A stretch of 64,000 nucleotides of DNA from Pseudomonas sp. SL4(2022) (GTDB lineage: Bacteria; Pseudomonadota; Gammaproteobacteria; Pseudomonadales; Pseudomonadaceae): contig NZ_CP113060.1 of assembly GCF_026625725.1 (NCBI RefSeq), forward strand, positions 3,726,001-3,790,000, read 5' to 3'. Positions 24,683 through 33,674 of the stretch are shown in pieces. The notes below the pieces were generated by a model, which made no database searches, was not told the DNA's origin, and saw only the letters and a list, made by a program, of their open reading frames with translations. How positions within the stretch are numbered: the stretch's first letter is position 1; each line of letters opens with the position of its first letter. Both the position numbers and the translations under genes were made by a program.

Positions 24683-26275
24683 ATGAAAACGCGAATTTCG
24701 CTGCTCACGCGGGCGGTTCTAGGGGTTGCTCTGTTCAGCGCCAGCGCAGCGCATGCGCAACTGGCGCAGAACCTGACGATTGGTAGCCCCAAGGCCATGG
24801 CTCTTGGCAATGCTGTGACGGCAGACTTTACCGGGATCGACTCGGTGCATTACAACCCCGCCGCGCTGACCAAACTCAAGGGGCGTCAAACAACAGTCAA
24901 ATTCATCACCGGGATGATGGATATTCGCGCCGAGTTTGATGCCCCGGCCGGCTATGGCGCTAATTTTCTTGGCTTGAGAAATGACTCGGTTGCCAACTCT
25001 TCCAGCCGTGCGGGTTCGGCCATGATGTACTTACCCGGTGTCGGTGGTGCAACCGAACTGCCCATGCTGTTTGCGCCTCTTGCCGGATTGTCGATCAATC
25101 CCCCCGGTTCAAAGCTGACCTTTGCAACCAACATGTACACCCCGCAAGCGCTCGGGTTTGCACGTGATGACGATGACCCAGGGCGTTATCAGGGCAAGGA
25201 GTTGGTGCTTCAGCGCTTGACCTATTTTTCGCCATCGCTTGCATATCAGGTCAACGATGAGCTTTCCGTGGGGATGTCCATTGGCTTTTCTCACCAGGCC
25301 ATGGCGCTCAACCAGGACTTCCGTGCGCCGGGTATCCTCACCGGGTTTGTCGGCGTTGCCCAGGACGCACTGTGCCTGGTGGACAACAACCCATTCGAGA
25401 TTTTTCTCAATATCTGTGGAGGGGAACTGGGACCCTTCACAGACATTGCCAATATCGACATTGATATGCAGCAAACACTTTCGCCAACATGGAACCTGGG
25501 TTTCCTCTGGGAGCCGAATGACTGGTTTGCTCTCGGTGCGGTCTACCAGAGTGAGGCGCGGATGCGCCTGAAAGGGCAGTATGTGGTTGACTACTCGCAG
25601 AACTGGCAGGGCTTCTGGCAGGGGCTGGACAGTTCGTTTATCGGTGCAGTTTTCAGCACGATCACTCCGGATGGGCTTTTCGATAAAGAGCGCGGTAATG
25701 TCTCGCTCAATATGACTTACCCAGCCCATTTTGCCTCTGGGATCAAATTCAAACCGCATGATCGCTGGCAAATCAATCTCGACGTCAAATGGACGGACTA
25801 TGCCGCCTGGGATCAGTTCGAGCTGGAGTTTGATCGGCAACTGGATATCTTGACTATTGCCAGTCTGTTTTCACCGAAAAACGCTACGTCAACCAGCATT
25901 ATCCTGGATCGTGGCTATGAATCGGTGTGGAGTTGGGCTGTAGGCGTTGAGTATCAGGTCAATGATCGTTTGAGTCTGCGTGCTGGCTATGAACCGCGGC
26001 CGTCGGCAATCCCGGGGAACAAGGCTGATGTGCTGGCGCCTCTTGGGGATGCCAAACTCTATGGGGTGGGGCTGGGTTATCAATGGGATAAGGACACTGT
26101 TATCGATCTCGGTTTTAACTACTTGGTCAGTAAGCAGGACATCCCGGCACGCTCCAGTTGCAACATCAACTGTTCGACCATCGACAGCATGGTTTACAAC
26201 CCTTATGCCGATCTTGATGTAAAAACCAGTGTCAAAGCCTATGTGCTGGCGTTGACCTATCGCACCACTTTCTAG
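24683..26275 (+). CDS. FadL/OmpP1/TodX-family outer membrane protein
   Basis: 530 residues. The signal peptide is cleaved after SAAHA (residue 25). The N-terminal KAMALGNAVTADFTGIDSVHYNPAALTKL is the characteristic FadL hatch region with the NPAA motif, and the rest is a beta-barrel ending in LALTYRTTF with a C-terminal Phe. FadL-type proteins move fatty acids or aromatic hydrocarbons through lateral openings. Here it is the fourth gene of the cluster, 17 bases after the FapF-like gene, so it may serve the system rather than general lipid uptake. Two cysteine-bearing loops (ALCLVDNNPFEIFLNICGG and SSCNINCS) are unusual for FadL and could form disulfides. Confidence 0.85.
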   Translation: MKTRISLLTRAVLGVALFSASAAHAQLAQNLTIGSPKAMALGNAVTADFTGIDSVHYNPAALTKLKGRQTTVKFITGMMDIRAEFDAPAGYGANFLGLRNDSVANSSSRAGSAMMYLPGVGGATELPMLFAPLAGLSINPPGSKLTFATNMYTPQALGFARDDDDPGRYQGKELVLQRLTYFSPSLAYQVNDELSVGMSIGFSHQAMALNQDFRAPGILTGFVGVAQDALCLVDNNPFEIFLNICGGELGPFTDIANIDIDMQQTLSPTWNLGFLWEPNDWFALGAVYQSEARMRLKGQYVVDYSQNWQGFWQGLDSSFIGAVFSTITPDGLFDKERGNVSLNMTYPAHFASGIKFKPHDRWQINLDVKWTDYAAWDQFELEFDRQLDILTIASLFSPKNATSTSIILDRGYESVWSWAVGVEYQVNDRLSLRAGYEPRPSAIPGNKADVLAPLGDAKLYGVGLGYQWDKDTVIDLGFNYLVSKQDIPARSSCNINCSTIDSMVYNPYADLDVKTSVKAYVLALTYRTTF

Positions 26276-26284
26276 GTTATTGAT

Positions 26285-27436
26285 ATGCGTGTGCTGTGGG
26301 GCGTGTTCGGCTTTTTGATCTGCCTAGAAGTGGGTGCCAGCGGCCGTTACCTGACGTGGATTGATGATCAGGGTGGTGTGCACAACACCTTTGTGGGTGC
26401 CCCTTATGTGGCTCACCAGCGTTCAGCTGCCAGCACAATTCAACGCAGTGATCAGGCACGCTTGCGTGATGATGTGACTTCGGGCGGCTGGCCGGGCGAG
26501 AAGAGTGCTGGAGAGAGCAAGCGGCGCTATTTCACCTGGGTCGATGCCAGCGGCAACCTGCAGAACAGTTTTTACGCTGGCCAGCAGGTTCAGGCCGGTG
26601 GCGATGAGGTGCTGCTGGGTACAGGTGAGCGTTCCAGTGTCTATATCAACTCGGATGTGCTGGAGGGGCGCGATTTTGCGCGGGATGAGCAGGATGGTCG
26701 CTACTTCACCTGGGTCGATGAGCAGGGGCGCATGCGCAACTCCAAGGTGCCGCCTAAGGACGTCAAAGCGCCAACACCTACCTTGCACAATGTGCCGCTG
26801 AATCAGGGGCGAGAAGTGACCTTCGACGTCAAACCCCATAGCCTTCCGGGGTTGGACGGGCAACCAACGGCGGCTATGCAGGCCCTGCTGGCGGGAACCG
26901 AGGCCGAAAGTGAAGGGCGCTATCAGGCACTGCTCGAACGTTGCTGCGGGCAGTTGAGCGAGGATGATTTCACCCCGCTTAGCTCCGACGAGCCACGCTA
27001 TGAGGAGTTGAATCGTTTTTCCCCGAGCCTGGACTTCCCTATGGGCAAGAGTTATTACGCCGCCTTGAAGCTGCCGCGTTCGCAGTATGACTTTGGCCTG
27101 CGCATTCGCAGTTTTGCCAACAAGAAGGTGGCTTATCCCTCTTTGCTGTTCCTTGACCAGGCTAAGCAGCCAACCCGTCTGGTCAGTGATGCGGTGTATC
27201 AGTTGCATGCTGAAACCTGGTACCGCTATGCCTTTATCGAGGGTACGGTGCCGGTGAGGGCTGCGGCAGGTGAGCACTATGTATTGCTGCTGACCACGGA
27301 TGAGGATCGCAGTCTGCAGACCCTGGACAACAAACCGTTCAAGCGTCCTTTGCAGGCCTTGGCGTTGGATGAGGCAGGTATGCAGAGTCATGCCCACAGT
27401 GATGAGGGTGCGTTTGAGCTGGCCATTGTGCGCTGA
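26285..27436 (+). CDS. FilE-like exported protein with three TWxDxxG repeats and MalM-like C-terminus
   Basis: 383 residues. A signal peptide ends near GASG (residue 20). Three copies of a short motif follow: RYLTWIDDQGGVHNT at 21-35, RYFTWVDASGNLQNS at 81-95, and RYFTWVDEQGRMRNS at 139-153, joined by low-complexity linkers. A vicinal cysteine pair lies at 220-221. The C-terminal part (about 240-383: FPMGKSYYAALKLPRSQYDF, then YPSLLFLDQAKQPTRLV) resembles MalM, the periplasmic maltose-operon protein. The motif is like DUF4124 and the repeats of the Acinetobacter FilE protein. It lacks membrane segments and is probably periplasmic or surface-exposed. It ends the operon and is followed by a very long terminator stem. 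Confidence 0.78.
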   Translation: MRVLWGVFGFLICLEVGASGRYLTWIDDQGGVHNTFVGAPYVAHQRSAASTIQRSDQARLRDDVTSGGWPGEKSAGESKRRYFTWVDASGNLQNSFYAGQQVQAGGDEVLLGTGERSSVYINSDVLEGRDFARDEQDGRYFTWVDEQGRMRNSKVPPKDVKAPTPTLHNVPLNQGREVTFDVKPHSLPGLDGQPTAAMQALLAGTEAESEGRYQALLERCCGQLSEDDFTPLSSDEPRYEELNRFSPSLDFPMGKSYYAALKLPRSQYDFGLRIRSFANKKVAYPSLLFLDQAKQPTRLVSDAVYQLHAETWYRYAFIEGTVPVRAAAGEHYVLLLTTDEDRSLQTLDNKPFKRPLQALALDEAGMQSHAHSDEGAFELAIVR

Positions 27437-27450
27437 ACAAGCCAAACAAC

Positions 27451-27492
27451 CGCCATAAAAAAGCCCGGATAATTCCGGGCTTTTTTATGGCG
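27451..27492. terminator. Bidirectional terminator with a 19-bp perfect stem
   Basis: Bases 27451-27469 pair perfectly with 27474-27492 around a TAAT loop; the core is GCCCGGA/TCCGGGC flanked by A6/T6. It separates the convergent FilE-like and ATP-grasp genes. Confidence 0.92.
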
Positions 27493-27502
27493 TACCAGAG
27501 AC

Positions 27503-28489
27503 TTATATCTGGGCGATTGATACGTGACCGAAAAGCTCTTGCGAGAAACGTACACGCTCCTCGGCTGTTTCCACGATGCCTTTCTTGGCCAACTCGGCCA
27601 GGCGCGCTTCGACAGCGTGGGCGCGGTGGGTGAGGCCGCAGTCGTTGGCGATCTGGATGTTCAGGCCGGGGCGGGCGTTGAGTTCGAGAATCAACGGCCC
27701 CTTGTCCTGATCCAGCACCATGTCCACGCCGATATAGCCCAGGCCGCACAGCTCATAGCAGCCGGCGGCGAGTGTCATGAAGCCATCCCAGTTTGGCAGT
27801 TGTACGCCGTCCACCGCATTGGTGGTGTCCGGGTGCTTGCTGATCTTGTTGTTCAACCAGGTGCCGCGCAGGGTCACGCCGGTGGCCAGATCCACACCCA
27901 CGCCGATGGCGCCCTGGTGCAGGTTGGCTTTACCGCCGGATTGGCGGGTGGGCAGGCGCAGCATGGCCATGACTGGGTAGCCCATCAGTACGATGATGCG
28001 GATGTCCGGCACGCCTTCATAGCTGATGCTTTTGAAGATTTGGTCCGGGGTGACGCGGTATTCGATGAGGGCACGATCACGGTGGCCGCCGAGGGAGTAG
28101 AGGCCGGTGAGGATGCTGGAGATCTGATGCTCGATCTCCTCATGGCTGATGATCTTGCCCGAGACGGTTTTATACTTCTCCTCGAAGCGATCCGCGATCA
28201 CCAGAATGCCGTCACCGCCAGCGCCTTGCGCTGGCTTGACCACGAAATCCGGACGGTCGCCGATGATCGTGCGCAGGTTGTCGATGCCTTTTTCGGTGTC
28301 GATGATGCCGTACATCTCCGGCACATCGATACCGGCTTCGATGGCGCGCATCTTGGTGATGATCTTGTCATCCACAATCGGGTACAGGTGCCGTTTGTTG
28401 TATTTCAGCACGTAGTCCGCATTGCGCCGGTTGATGCCCATGATGCCTTTGGCTTCAAGGGCTTTCCACGTCTTGATCAGACCGAACAT
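27503..28489 (-). CDS. RimK-like ATP-grasp alpha-L-glutamate ligase homologue
   Basis: 328 residues. ATP-grasp features are FVVKPAQGAGGDGILVI near 80-97 (lysine and glycine loop), ALIEYRV, PDIRIIVLMGYPVMAML, and the metal-binding ILELNARPGLNIQ near the C-terminus. The family ligates an amino acid, often glutamate, to a carboxylate of a protein or peptide. It is the last gene of a three-gene unit with the 7TM and protease-like genes just upstream (4-base gap), a module that recurs in Pseudomonas and other gamma-proteobacteria. The target is unknown; this is not the ribosomal S6 enzyme RimK itself, which lacks the long C-terminal part. Confidence 0.85.
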   Translation of the reverse strand: MFGLIKTWKALEAKGIMGINRRNADYVLKYNKRHLYPIVDDKIITKMRAIEAGIDVPEMYGIIDTEKGIDNLRTIIGDRPDFVVKPAQGAGGDGILVIADRFEEKYKTVSGKIISHEEIEHQISSILTGLYSLGGHRDRALIEYRVTPDQIFKSISYEGVPDIRIIVLMGYPVMAMLRLPTRQSGGKANLHQGAIGVGVDLATGVTLRGTWLNNKISKHPDTTNAVDGVQLPNWDGFMTLAAGCYELCGLGYIGVDMVLDQDKGPLILELNARPGLNIQIANDCGLTHRAHAVEARLAELAKKGIVETAEERVRFSQELFGHVSIAQI

Positions 28490-28493
28490 GGCA

Positions 28494-30020
28494 TTAGTCC
28501 TTGAGGAAGGCTTTGAAGCGGAACAGTTCGGTCAGGCGGTAGCCGCGGTAGCGACCCATTGCCAGCATGAAGCCCACCAGAATCATCAGCACGGCCGGGA
28601 AGGTGAACACGAAGTAGTTCAGTTCCGGCACGCTCATCAGCAGGTGCGCGAGGGTGGCGGCGAACAGTGTCCCGATGGCGACTTTGAAGGCATGGCCACC
28701 GCCACGTTCTTCCCAGGTAATCGACAGGCGTTCGATGGTCATGGTCAGAATCACCATTGGGAACAGCGCGACCGACAGGCCGCGCTCCAGGCCGAGTTTA
28801 TGGCTGAACAGGCTGATCACAGCAATCAGCACCACCACGAAGGTCAGGACCACCGACAGTCGCGGCAGCATCTGTAATTTCAGGTGTTCAAGGTAGGAAC
28901 GCAGTGACAGGCCAAGCGCGGTAATCACGGTAAACAGCACGATGCCGAAGCCCAGCTGTGTCTCGCGGAAGGCCAGGGCGATCAGTACCGGGGTGAAGGT
29001 GCCGAGTGTCTGCAAACCGCCGAGGTTACGCAGGATCAGGATCACCAGCACGCCAATCGGAATCATCACCATGATCATGAAGGTTTGCTGGGTCTGCAGT
29101 GGCAGGCCGTACAAACTGTATTCAAGGAAGTCGGCGTCGGTGTTTTCGTCTGTCAGCTTGGCCAGACGGATGGCGTTCATCTCGCTGTTGTTCAGGCTGA
29201 AGCTGACCTGTGCCTGCTTGCCACCTTCCAGGCTGACCAGGTTGTCATCGCCGATCCACCAGACCAGGCGGTCAGCTGGCAGACCCTGCTCGCCGCTTTC
29301 TGGGTTGAAGTACAGCCATTTCTCGCCGTTGAAGCTGCGCAGCCACAATTCCGGGCTCTGCTGGATTTCGGCAGCCAGGCGAATGGTGTGCACACGCTCC
29401 ATCGGCACGTGGGCGATGGACAGCAGCAGTTCGATGACTTTGGCTTTGTTCGGAGTCGACGCATCGCCGCTCAGCAGCAGTTTGACGTTGTCGTCATTGC
29501 TGTTGTTAACGCGCTTGATGGTTTCGCTGATAAAGGTCTCGACGTCCGCAGAGTGCTGGCGGATCGGCGCCAGAAGCGCTTCGGCAGCAATCTTCTCAAC
29601 CCCCTCGACCGGAATACTGTCGCGGAAGATCGGCCCCTTAGCCTTGGCCTGTTCACCGCTGTAGCGCTTGGTCAGTACCAGGCGATAGTAGAGGGTTTGC
29701 TTGCCGCTGGCGCGCCGGGCGGACCAGGTGACTTTGCGGTTGCCATCGGCGCGGTTGATGCTCACACCGTAGTTGTTGGAGATAAAGCTCTCATTAAGGC
29801 TGACGTAATCCTGGGCCAGCGGCGGTACAAACATCTGCAGTTTGACCGGCTCGCGTGGGTTGGCCTGGAATTCGACCTTGGCGTCGATGTTCCACAGGTC
29901 GTCAGTCTCATCTTCAGTCATCGGGATGCCGAGGATAAAGATCTGATAAGCCGTAATCAGAACGCCCAGGCTCACGAGGAGTATGACCAGGACTTTCAGA
30001 TGGAGGGTAAGAGAGCGCAT
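28494..30020 (-). CDS. Inactive-transglutaminase domain fused to seven membrane segments
   Basis: 508 residues. An N-terminal membrane anchor (VLVILLVSLGVLITAYQIFIL) is followed by a periplasmic domain of about 280 residues with a transglutaminase-like fold (RVHTIRLAAEIQQSPELWLRSF, then WLYFNPESG). I see no catalytic Cys-His-Asp set; the mature domain contains no cysteine at all. Seven hydrophobic helices follow from about 320 (FMIMVMIPIGVLVILILRNL to FVFTFPAVLMILVGFML). This is the architecture of proteins annotated as 7TM with inactive transglutaminase. It lies between the retropepsin-like protease and ATP-grasp ligase genes, so the three probably form one envelope pathway, with this protein as membrane scaffold or inhibitor. 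Confidence 0.83.
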   Translation of the reverse strand: MRSLTLHLKVLVILLVSLGVLITAYQIFILGIPMTEDETDDLWNIDAKVEFQANPREPVKLQMFVPPLAQDYVSLNESFISNNYGVSINRADGNRKVTWSARRASGKQTLYYRLVLTKRYSGEQAKAKGPIFRDSIPVEGVEKIAAEALLAPIRQHSADVETFISETIKRVNNSNDDNVKLLLSGDASTPNKAKVIELLLSIAHVPMERVHTIRLAAEIQQSPELWLRSFNGEKWLYFNPESGEQGLPADRLVWWIGDDNLVSLEGGKQAQVSFSLNNSEMNAIRLAKLTDENTDADFLEYSLYGLPLQTQQTFMIMVMIPIGVLVILILRNLGGLQTLGTFTPVLIALAFRETQLGFGIVLFTVITALGLSLRSYLEHLKLQMLPRLSVVLTFVVVLIAVISLFSHKLGLERGLSVALFPMVILTMTIERLSITWEERGGGHAFKVAIGTLFAATLAHLLMSVPELNYFVFTFPAVLMILVGFMLAMGRYRGYRLTELFRFKAFLKD

Positions 30021-30025
30021 GGGAA

Positions 30026-30562
30026 TTACTCGCCAGGGTTTGCGTCAGGGGTGCAAGCAGGCTTGCCTGCTGCGTATTTAAGACTCGGGTCGACCAGGGC
30101 CGAAAAGCGCTTGAGTGCTTCTGAGCCTATCAACAACGGGTATTGGAATGCACTGCGGTCGGTCAAGTTCACTTCAATTGTGCGCAGACTATGGCCCATG
30201 CAGACATCCATCTCGATCACTGGGCGCGCCGTGTAGGTTTTTTCTTCCTCTGGATCATAGTCGCCTGCGCGCCGTTTGATCTTGCTGATCCGTGCCAGTG
30301 GGCGCTCGATCGGGCTGGTGTGGGCTTCGTCGATGGCCAGGTAGAAACGCACCCAGGTTTCCCCGTCGCGCTTGAAACGTTTGATGTCGCGGGCGCTGAG
30401 CGAGGCGGTCTTGGCACCAGTGTCGAGTTTGGCGGCCAGCTTCAGATCGAGGTCGAACAGGCGGACGTATTCATTAAGCCCATAGACTGTCTTTCCCGCG
30501 GCAAGACCCAGGCCGGGTACAACGAGCAGGCATAGCAACAGAAGGAAGGGCTTTAGTGTCAT
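30026..30562 (-). CDS. Periplasmic retropepsin-like aspartic protease (annotated family: ATP-dependent zinc protease)
   Basis: 178 residues from ATG at 30562 (AGGA five bases upstream; a longer frame to 30604 lacks signal-peptide character). The signal peptide is cleaved after GLAAG (about residue 22). The motif KLDTGAKTASLSA holds a single Asp47-Thr-Gly, as in retroviral-type pepsins that work as dimers; the annotation name ATP-dependent zinc protease for this family is probably historical. It is the first gene of the three-gene unit, 5 bases before the 7TM gene. With a ligase encoded in the same operon, a cycle of amino-acid addition and cleavage in the envelope is conceivable but unproven. 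Confidence 0.8.
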   Translation of the reverse strand: MTLKPFLLLLCLLVVPGLGLAAGKTVYGLNEYVRLFDLDLKLAAKLDTGAKTASLSARDIKRFKRDGETWVRFYLAIDEAHTSPIERPLARISKIKRRAGDYDPEEEKTYTARPVIEMDVCMGHSLRTIEVNLTDRSAFQYPLLIGSEALKRFSALVDPSLKYAAGKPACTPDANPGE

Positions 30563-30780
30563 AAGTCCTGTGGCATGGTGTCTGGAAATAAAGAAAACAT
30601 CCATGTGCCTGCCTGGCGATTGGCAGGTCTGCTTTGGGAGTCTAGCAGGCGCTCGAGAATTCCTCTTCGATCACCAGCCGGTGCGCATTCTAACATGGCA
30701 TTTTTCAGTCCGGACAGGCGCTTATGGGCGTTTGTGCAAGTAAGGTCGCATTCTTGCGTGACTAAAGCCCCTGCAAACAC

Positions 30781-30861
30781 TGTCGACAATTTCCTTTATT
30801 TGTTTGACAGGTATTGGCTCCTGGCGTAGTTTTTCGGCACTTAATTTGAATAGTGTCGACA
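30781..30861 (+). promoter_or_regulatory. prp promoter with two TGTCGACA operator candidates
   Basis: The palindrome TGTCGACA occurs at 30781-30788 and again at 30854-30861, 73 bases apart (about seven helical turns). Between them is a good sigma-70 promoter: TTGACA at 30804-30809, 17-base spacer, TAGTTT at 30827-30832. Palindromes of the TTGTCGACAA type are usual targets of FadR/VanR-type GntR regulators, so these are likely autoregulatory sites of the regulator gene that starts at 30864. Confidence 0.65.
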
Positions 30862-30863
30862 AT

Positions 30864-31601
30864 ATGCTGGGTGCCACTGAGTCGCTTGAGACGTATCAGG
30901 AAGATTCTGAAACGCTTTCCGAACAGGTTTTTCGGCTTATTCAGGCGGCCATCGTCAAGGGCGAGATTGCCCCGGGCAGCAAGATTTCCGAGCCTGAACT
31001 GGCGCGTACCTATGGCATCAGTCGGGGGCCGCTGCGTGAGGCGATTCACCGCCTGGAAGGCCAGCGCCTGCTGGTGCGCATCCCCCATGTGGGTGCGCGT
31101 GTGGTGTCGCTTAGCCATGCCGAGTTGATCGAGCTCTATGAAATTCGCGAGTCCCTGGAGGGCATGGCCTGCCGTTTAGCCGCCGAGCGCATGACCCAGG
31201 CCGAGATCGACGAGTTACGCCAGGTGCTGGACCTGCATGAGCAGGACGCAGCCTTCAAGGCAGGCGTCGGCTACTACCAGCAGGAGGGCGATTTCGACTT
31301 CCATTACCGGATCATCCAGGGCAGCGGTAACAAGACCCTGACCCAGATGCTCTGTGGCGAGCTGTATCAGTTGGTGCGCATGTACCGCCTGCAGTTCTCT
31401 GCAACGCCCAATCGGCCGCGTCAGGCCTTTGCGGAACACCACCGTATTCTCGATGCCATCGCCGACCGAGACGGCGAGCTGGCCGAGTTGCTGATGCGTC
31501 GTCATATCGGTGCGTCAAAACGCAATATCGAGCGCCATTTCTCCAGCAGCATGGGGGTGAGCGCACACACCAAGACAGCCAAACCACGAGGTGAGTCATG
31601 A
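30864..31601 (+). CDS. prpR: GntR-family (FCD) regulator of the methylcitrate operon
   Basis: 245 residues from ATG at 30864; an upstream TTG at 30804 is excluded because it overlaps the promoter. The N-terminal winged helix-turn-helix is typical GntR ([20 protein letters not shown], then [20 protein letters not shown]). The C-terminal all-helical FCD domain ([14 protein letters not shown], then [11 protein letters not shown], then [13 protein letters not shown]) carries the Asp/His metal- and ligand-binding residues. It probably represses the operon and is relieved by 2-methylcitrate or a relative. Unlike the sigma-54-type PrpR of enterobacteria, pseudomonads use this class. Its TGA overlaps the ATG of prpB. 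Confidence 0.9.
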   Translation: MLGATESLETYQEDSETLSEQVFRLIQAAIVKGEIAPGSKISEPELARTYGISRGPLREAIHRLEGQRLLVRIPHVGARVVSLSHAELIELYEIRESLEGMACRLAAERMTQAEIDELRQVLDLHEQDAAFKAGVGYYQQEGDFDFHYRIIQGSGNKTLTQMLCGELYQLVRMYRLQFSATPNRPRQAFAEHHRILDAIADRDGELAELLMRRHIGASKRNIERHFSSSMGVSAHTKTAKPRGES

Positions 31602-32482
31602 GTCAGCTTTCCCCCGGCCAGCGTTTCCGTCAGGCGCTTGCTACCGAGTCGCCCCTGCAGGTGATCGGTGCGATCAATGCCAACCATGCCTTGCTGGCCA
31701 AGCGCGCAGGTTTCAAGGCTATCTACCTGTCCGGTGGCGGTGTGGCCGCAGGCTCCCTTGGCTTGCCTGACCTGGGTATCAACACCCTGGATGACGTGCT
31801 CACCGATGTGCGTCGTATCACCGATGTCTGCGACCTGCCGCTGCTGGTGGACATCGACACCGGCTTTGGCCCGAGCGCGTTCAATATCGAGCGCACCATC
31901 AAGACCCTGATCAAGGCCGGCGCAGCTGCCGCGCATATCGAAGATCAGGTGGGTGCCAAGCGTTGTGGGCACCGTCCGGGCAAGGAGATCGTCTCCTGCG
32001 AGGAAATGGTCGACCGTGTGCGCGCTGCCGCCGATGCCAAAACTGATCCTGATTTCTTCCTGATTGCCCGTACCGACGCGATTCAGGCCGAGGGTGTGGA
32101 TGCTGCCATCGAGCGCTGCCTGCGTTACGTGGAGGCCGGTGCCGACGGCATCTTTGCCGAAGCGGCCTATGACCTGCCGACCTACAAGCGCTTCGTCGAT
32201 GCGCTGAATGTTCCGGTACTGGCCAACATCACCGAGTTCGGCGCCACACCGTTGTTCACCCGCGACGAACTGGCCTCGGTGGGCGTGGCCATTCAGCTCT
32301 ACCCGCTGTCGGCCTTCCGCGCCGCCAACAAGGCCGCAGAAAGTGTCTACACCTCGATCCGCCAGAACGGCCACCAGAAAGACGTGATCGAGCTGATGCA
32401 GACCCGCGCCGAACTCTATGACCGCATCGGCTACCACGCCTTCGAGCAGAAACTCGACGCCCTGTTTGCCGCAAAAAAATAA
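31598..32482 (+). CDS. prpB: 2-methylisocitrate lyase PrpB
   Basis: 294 residues, isocitrate-lyase/PEP-mutase superfamily. The active-site loop [14 protein letters not shown] near 124-137 holds the catalytic cysteine of the K-(K/R)-CGH motif. Metal and substrate residues are in [10 protein letters not shown] and FFLIARTDA. It splits 2-methylisocitrate into pyruvate and succinate, the last step of the methylcitrate cycle for propionyl-CoA. It is translationally coupled to the GntR gene by an ATGA overlap. Confidence 0.96.
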   Translation: MSQLSPGQRFRQALATESPLQVIGAINANHALLAKRAGFKAIYLSGGGVAAGSLGLPDLGINTLDDVLTDVRRITDVCDLPLLVDIDTGFGPSAFNIERTIKTLIKAGAAAAHIEDQVGAKRCGHRPGKEIVSCEEMVDRVRAAADAKTDPDFFLIARTDAIQAEGVDAAIERCLRYVEAGADGIFAEAAYDLPTYKRFVDALNVPVLANITEFGATPLFTRDELASVGVAIQLYPLSAFRAANKAAESVYTSIRQNGHQKDVIELMQTRAELYDRIGYHAFEQKLDALFAAKK

Positions 32483-32513
32483 CAACGCACCAACCGGATT
32501 TGAGGAGATAAGC

Positions 32514-33674
32514 ATGAGCGCAACCCCGGAAACCACCCCAGGCTTCAAGCCGAAGAAATCCGTGGCCCTCTCTGGCACTGCTGCCGGTAACACCGCCCTG
32601 TGCACCGTGGGCCGCACCGGTAACGACCTGCACTACCGTGGCTATGACGTGCTGGATTTTGCCAACCGCTGCGAGTTCGAGGAAATCGCCCACCTGCTGG
32701 TGCACGGCAAGCTGCCCAATGCCGCCGAACTGGCCGGCTACAAGGCCAAACTCAAGGCACTGCGGGGTTTGCCGGCGGCATTGAAGGTTGCGCTTGAACA
32801 ATTGCCGCCGTCTGCTCACCCGATGGATGTGATGCGCACGGCTGTGTCGGTACTGGGTTGCGTGTCGCCAGAAAAGGACGACCACAACCACCCCGGCGCT
32901 CGTGACATTGCCGACAAGCTGATGGCTTCGCTGGGTTCTGCGCTGCTCTATTGGTACCACTTCAGCCACAACGGCAAGCGCATTGACGTGGAAACTGACG
33001 ACGATTCCATCGGCGGGCATTTCCTCCATCTGCTGCATGGCGTGAAGCCTCGTGAATCCTGGGTGCGTGCCATGCACACCTCGCTCAACCTGTATGCCGA
33101 GCACGAGTTCAACGCCTCCACCTTTACCTCGCGGGTGATCGCCGGTACCGGCTCGGACATGTACAGCTGCATCGCCGGCGGTATTGGTGCGCTGCGTGGC
33201 CCGAAACATGGCGGTGCCAACGAAGTGGCCTTCGAGGTGCAGAAACGCTACGACACCCCGGACGAGGCCGAGGCCGATATCCGCGCGCGGGTCGAGAAGA
33301 AGGAAGTGGTGATCGGCTTTGGTCACCCGGTTTACACCGTGGCGGACCCGCGCAACAAGGTGATCAAGGAAGTGGCCCGCGAGCTGTCTATCGAGCAGGG
33401 CAATATGAAGATGTACGACATCGCCGAGCGTCTGGAAACCATCATGTGGGACATCAAGAAGATGTTCCCCAACCTTGATTGGTTCAGCGCCGTCAGCTAC
33501 CACATGATGGGCGTGCCCACCGCCATGTTCACCCCGTTGTTCGTGATTGCGCGCACTTCCGGCTGGTCCAGCCATGTGATCGAGCAGCGCATCGACGGCA
33601 AGATCATTCGTCCGAGCGCCAACTACACAGGCCCTGAAGACCTGAAGTTTGTGCCGCTCAAGGACCGCACATAA
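32514..33674 (+). CDS. prpC: 2-methylcitrate synthase PrpC
   Basis: 386 residues from ATG at 32514, with GAGGAG upstream. Citrate-synthase family: IGAGHP-type histidine in [16 protein letters not shown], the [17 protein letters not shown] segment, and GPKHGGANE with the catalytic His. The short N-terminus and close fit to PrpC distinguish it from GltA. It condenses propionyl-CoA with oxaloacetate. Its TAA shares a base with the start of acnD. Confidence 0.95.
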   Translation: MSATPETTPGFKPKKSVALSGTAAGNTALCTVGRTGNDLHYRGYDVLDFANRCEFEEIAHLLVHGKLPNAAELAGYKAKLKALRGLPAALKVALEQLPPSAHPMDVMRTAVSVLGCVSPEKDDHNHPGARDIADKLMASLGSALLYWYHFSHNGKRIDVETDDDSIGGHFLHLLHGVKPRESWVRAMHTSLNLYAEHEFNASTFTSRVIAGTGSDMYSCIAGGIGALRGPKHGGANEVAFEVQKRYDTPDEAEADIRARVEKKEVVIGFGHPVYTVADPRNKVIKEVARELSIEQGNMKMYDIAERLETIMWDIKKMFPNLDWFSAVSYHMMGVPTAMFTPLFVIARTSGWSSHVIEQRIDGKIIRPSANYTGPEDLKFVPLKDRT

